Positions 5,744 through 7,199 of a DNA stretch of 7,199 nt are shown piece after piece; the first letter of the stretch is position 1, and each line of letters opens with the position of its first letter. The position numbers were made by a program, and so were the translations under genes. Origin of the DNA: JAZDKP01 sp043802925 (GTDB taxonomy: Bacteria > Fibrobacterota > OXYB2-FULL-49-7 > JAEUSG01); assembly GCA_043802925.1 (NCBI GenBank), contig JAZDKP010000297.1:1-7199 (forward strand), given 5' to 3'. Below the pieces are notes generated by a model, which saw only the letters and a list, made by a program, of their open reading frames with translations, made no database searches and was not told where the DNA came from.

Positions 5744-6616
5744 CTACTTCAGCCGCTTTATTTTAGGGGGCGTATAGCTAAAATCCCTGTCTCCCAGCGC
5801 GCAGCTGATGATTTTAGCGAGTGCGGTTTCCGTGACCTTGGAGGGCGTCAGGACAAAAAGCCGGTTGATAAAAAGGTGCTGATACGGGGTGGACTGGGTC
5901 TCGATATAGGAATAATACTGGTTCGGGTTCTTTTCAGAATGCGCGTACCGGCTTTTTTGCAGATTGTCGTACCTCTCCTTCTTTTCGCTGTCGAAAAGGT
6001 CCGGCGAATAGTCCGCCTGGTTCATGTCCACCCGCTGTTTGCTGTACACTTTAAAGACGTTCCGCAAATTATCGACATTGCTGACCAGGTAGACAAGTTC
6101 CGGATCGATCCGGTTTGACATTTCACCGACCGTGACCGTATTTTTAGCAAGCCGGTGCCGGTAAAAGATCCCGTAAACGCTTCCATCCTGGCCGACGTGC
6201 TCAAACATCACCGGAATGCCGCTGGCAATCAGCGCCACCACGGATGCGGCCTGGCACTCCTCCAGCTGAAAAAGACCGGGCCGGTCGCCCCCTTTCATCT
6301 CCTCCGGCGGGTTTGGAAGGGTTCCCAGACCGGCCGTGTCCAGCGCAAGACAGTCCGCCATCATGCGAAGCGCCTCAGGAATTGACATTCCGCTGTATTG
6401 AAAAATCTCTTTGTCGGCCGCGTACATCGGAAAAGCGCTGTCGCGAACCGTGATTTCACCGGCAGGGGGCAGACGGGAGAGGCAGGGAAGCGCCGCAGCG
6501 TCTTTAATCATGGCCGCGCGGACCTTTCCGGTTGCGGCTCCCGCTGACGGCGGGGCGGTCAGGCATCCGCAGAACAGGGCCAAGAGAACACAGCAGGTAA
6601 GAAGCGTTGTTTTCAT
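5744..6616 (-). CDS. Exported protein of unknown function, probable lipoprotein
   Basis: This is a 290-residue protein I do not recognise. The N-terminus (MKTTLLTCCVLLALFCGC) is an export signal; C18 could be lipidated (FCGC, a non-standard lipobox), or cleavage could follow SAGA around residue 27. The mature part is mixed alpha/beta, with a compact segment around 122-160 (ASVVALIASGIPVMFEHVG, then GSVYGIFYRHRLAKNTVTVGE) that suggests a globular enzyme-like or binding fold, a charged helical stretch rich in Asp, Lys, Tyr and Asn around 200-230, and a basic end (PPKIKRLK). AAAGGA six bases ahead of the ATG supports the start. The stop codon of the upstream gene lies one base before this ATG and the ribosome-binding site sits inside that gene's last codons, so translation is probably coupled. 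It converges on the protease gene with 35 bases between and no obvious terminator hairpin. Confidence 0.7.
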   Translation of the reverse strand: MKTTLLTCCVLLALFCGCLTAPPSAGAATGKVRAAMIKDAAALPCLSRLPPAGEITVRDSAFPMYAADKEIFQYSGMSIPEALRMMADCLALDTAGLGTLPNPPEEMKGGDRPGLFQLEECQAASVVALIASGIPVMFEHVGQDGSVYGIFYRHRLAKNTVTVGEMSNRIDPELVYLVSNVDNLRNVFKVYSKQRVDMNQADYSPDLFDSEKKERYDNLQKSRYAHSEKNPNQYYSYIETQSTPYQHLFINRLFVLTPSKVTETALAKIISCALGDRDFSYTPPKIKRLK

Positions 6617-6617
6617 T

Positions 6618-7199
6618 TTAATCCTTTCGGTTTAACCGTCCGGTGTCCGGCTGCGGGATGCGGGCCAAAAATCGACGTTCCCATTCAAAACTTTCCGCCT
6701 TCGCTTTCCAATCCACGTCATCCATATCCGCTCCTTCACGGAGCATTTCGCGGATGCACGAATCCGCGAGCGCAAGACTGTCCGAACGCAGCAGAATCCG
6801 GGCCTTCATAAATCGCAGCATGTTTTTACGGTAGCCGGTCAGTTTTTTTACATCGAGACAGGGAAGATATCCGCAAAGCTCTTGCGAACGGCCTCCGAGC
6901 CGGCTGCTGTTCATGCAGGTCTTGACAAGACTTGTCCAGAAACGGTCCGCAGAGTCCAGATAGGCGGTTGCGGGGCCGGTCCGGCCGCAAAGCGCGGCCC
7001 AATTTGACAGCATGAAATAGGCGTCGCTCCGGTTCAGCAGGTCTTCGTCAAAACCAGTCAGCATGCCCTGCTCCCCGTACGTGCCGGGATTGCAGTCCGC
7101 CAGAATGCGCCGATAAAGCCGTTCAATGGGTTCCCACAGGGAATCGGGCCAGGCGACCGTGCGCGCGAATGGCCGTCGGACCATGGCCCGGATGATGGC
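6618..7199 (-). CDS. Hypothetical helical protein, C-terminal part (probably runs off right edge)
   Basis: The leftward frame stays open to the window edge. An internal ATG at 7184 would give 188 residues but has no good Shine-Dalgarno and no export signal after it, so the visible part is probably the C-terminal end of a longer protein. It looks all-helical, with TPR-like helix pairs, e.g. SDAYFMLSNWAALCGRTGPA followed by a paired helix with alternating Ala and Leu, and FMKARILLRSDSLALADSCI. It ends in a charged tail (RLNRKD). Four cysteines lie in the middle and C-terminal thirds. No family is recognised. Its stop codon (6620-6618) is one base from the next gene's ATG, so the two form an operon. 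Confidence 0.6.
   Translation of the reverse strand, partial: AIIRAMVRRPFARTVAWPDSLWEPIERLYRRILADCNPGTYGEQGMLTGFDEDLLNRSDAYFMLSNWAALCGRTGPATAYLDSADRFWTSLVKTCMNSSRLGGRSQELCGYLPCLDVKKLTGYRKNMLRFMKARILLRSDSLALADSCIREMLREGADMDDVDWKAKAESFEWERRFLARIPQPDTGRLNRKD

Overview
The window looks like chromosomal DNA of a Gram-negative bacterium. It encodes an outer-membrane beta-barrel protein, an exported alpha-2-macroglobulin-like protein, a PDZ/S41 protease with a lipoprotein-like signal, and a second exported protein with a similar signal. Base composition is moderately GC-rich in the genes and AT-rich around 3320-3440. The species cannot be fixed from the sequence; a Fibrobacterota-, Bacteroidota- or spirochaete-like background would fit the relaxed lipoboxes and the start without a Shine-Dalgarno, but this is a guess.

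Left part (1-3316, all leftward). A Fic-family AMPylator gene with a DUF4172-type N-terminus and a C-terminal winged helix (2210-3316) is followed by about 310 bases without a clear gene. That stretch holds a good sigma-70-like promoter at 1986-2014. Next comes a compact group II intron without a reverse-transcriptase gene (about 1240-1898), recognised by its domain V at 1268-1300. Right behind the intron is the start of a large alpha-2-macroglobulin-like gene (1213 down to 1, running off the left edge). The intron therefore sits in the 5' leader of the macroglobulin gene, in the same orientation. A long open frame across it (1210-2157) is not a protein gene.

Middle (3317-3681). This is an intergenic region between the divergent Fic and beta-barrel genes. 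It holds a perfect 14-bp inverted repeat (3334-3347 / 3406-3419) overlapping candidate Fic promoter elements, a strong 12-bp hairpin with a competing 6-bp hairpin (3495-3534), and a second copy of a 16-bp motif also found just beyond the 3' end of the Fic gene (2165-2180 and 3566-3581).

Right part. A rightward pair encodes an outer-membrane beta-barrel protein (3682-4407) and an overlapping S41/CtpA-like protease (4397-5708). The protease has a TTG start behind a strong ribosome-binding site. Its frame is broken by one extra T in a T5 run at 5104-5108, between the PDZ domain and the catalytic part. Convergent to it is a leftward pair of unrecognised genes: a partial helical protein (6618 to the right edge) and a secreted or lipoprotein-like protein (5744-6616), separated by one base and probably translationally coupled.

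Most of the proteins act in the envelope (macroglobulin, beta-barrel, protease, exported unknown); the Fic enzyme is the cytoplasmic exception and may be an acquired module.
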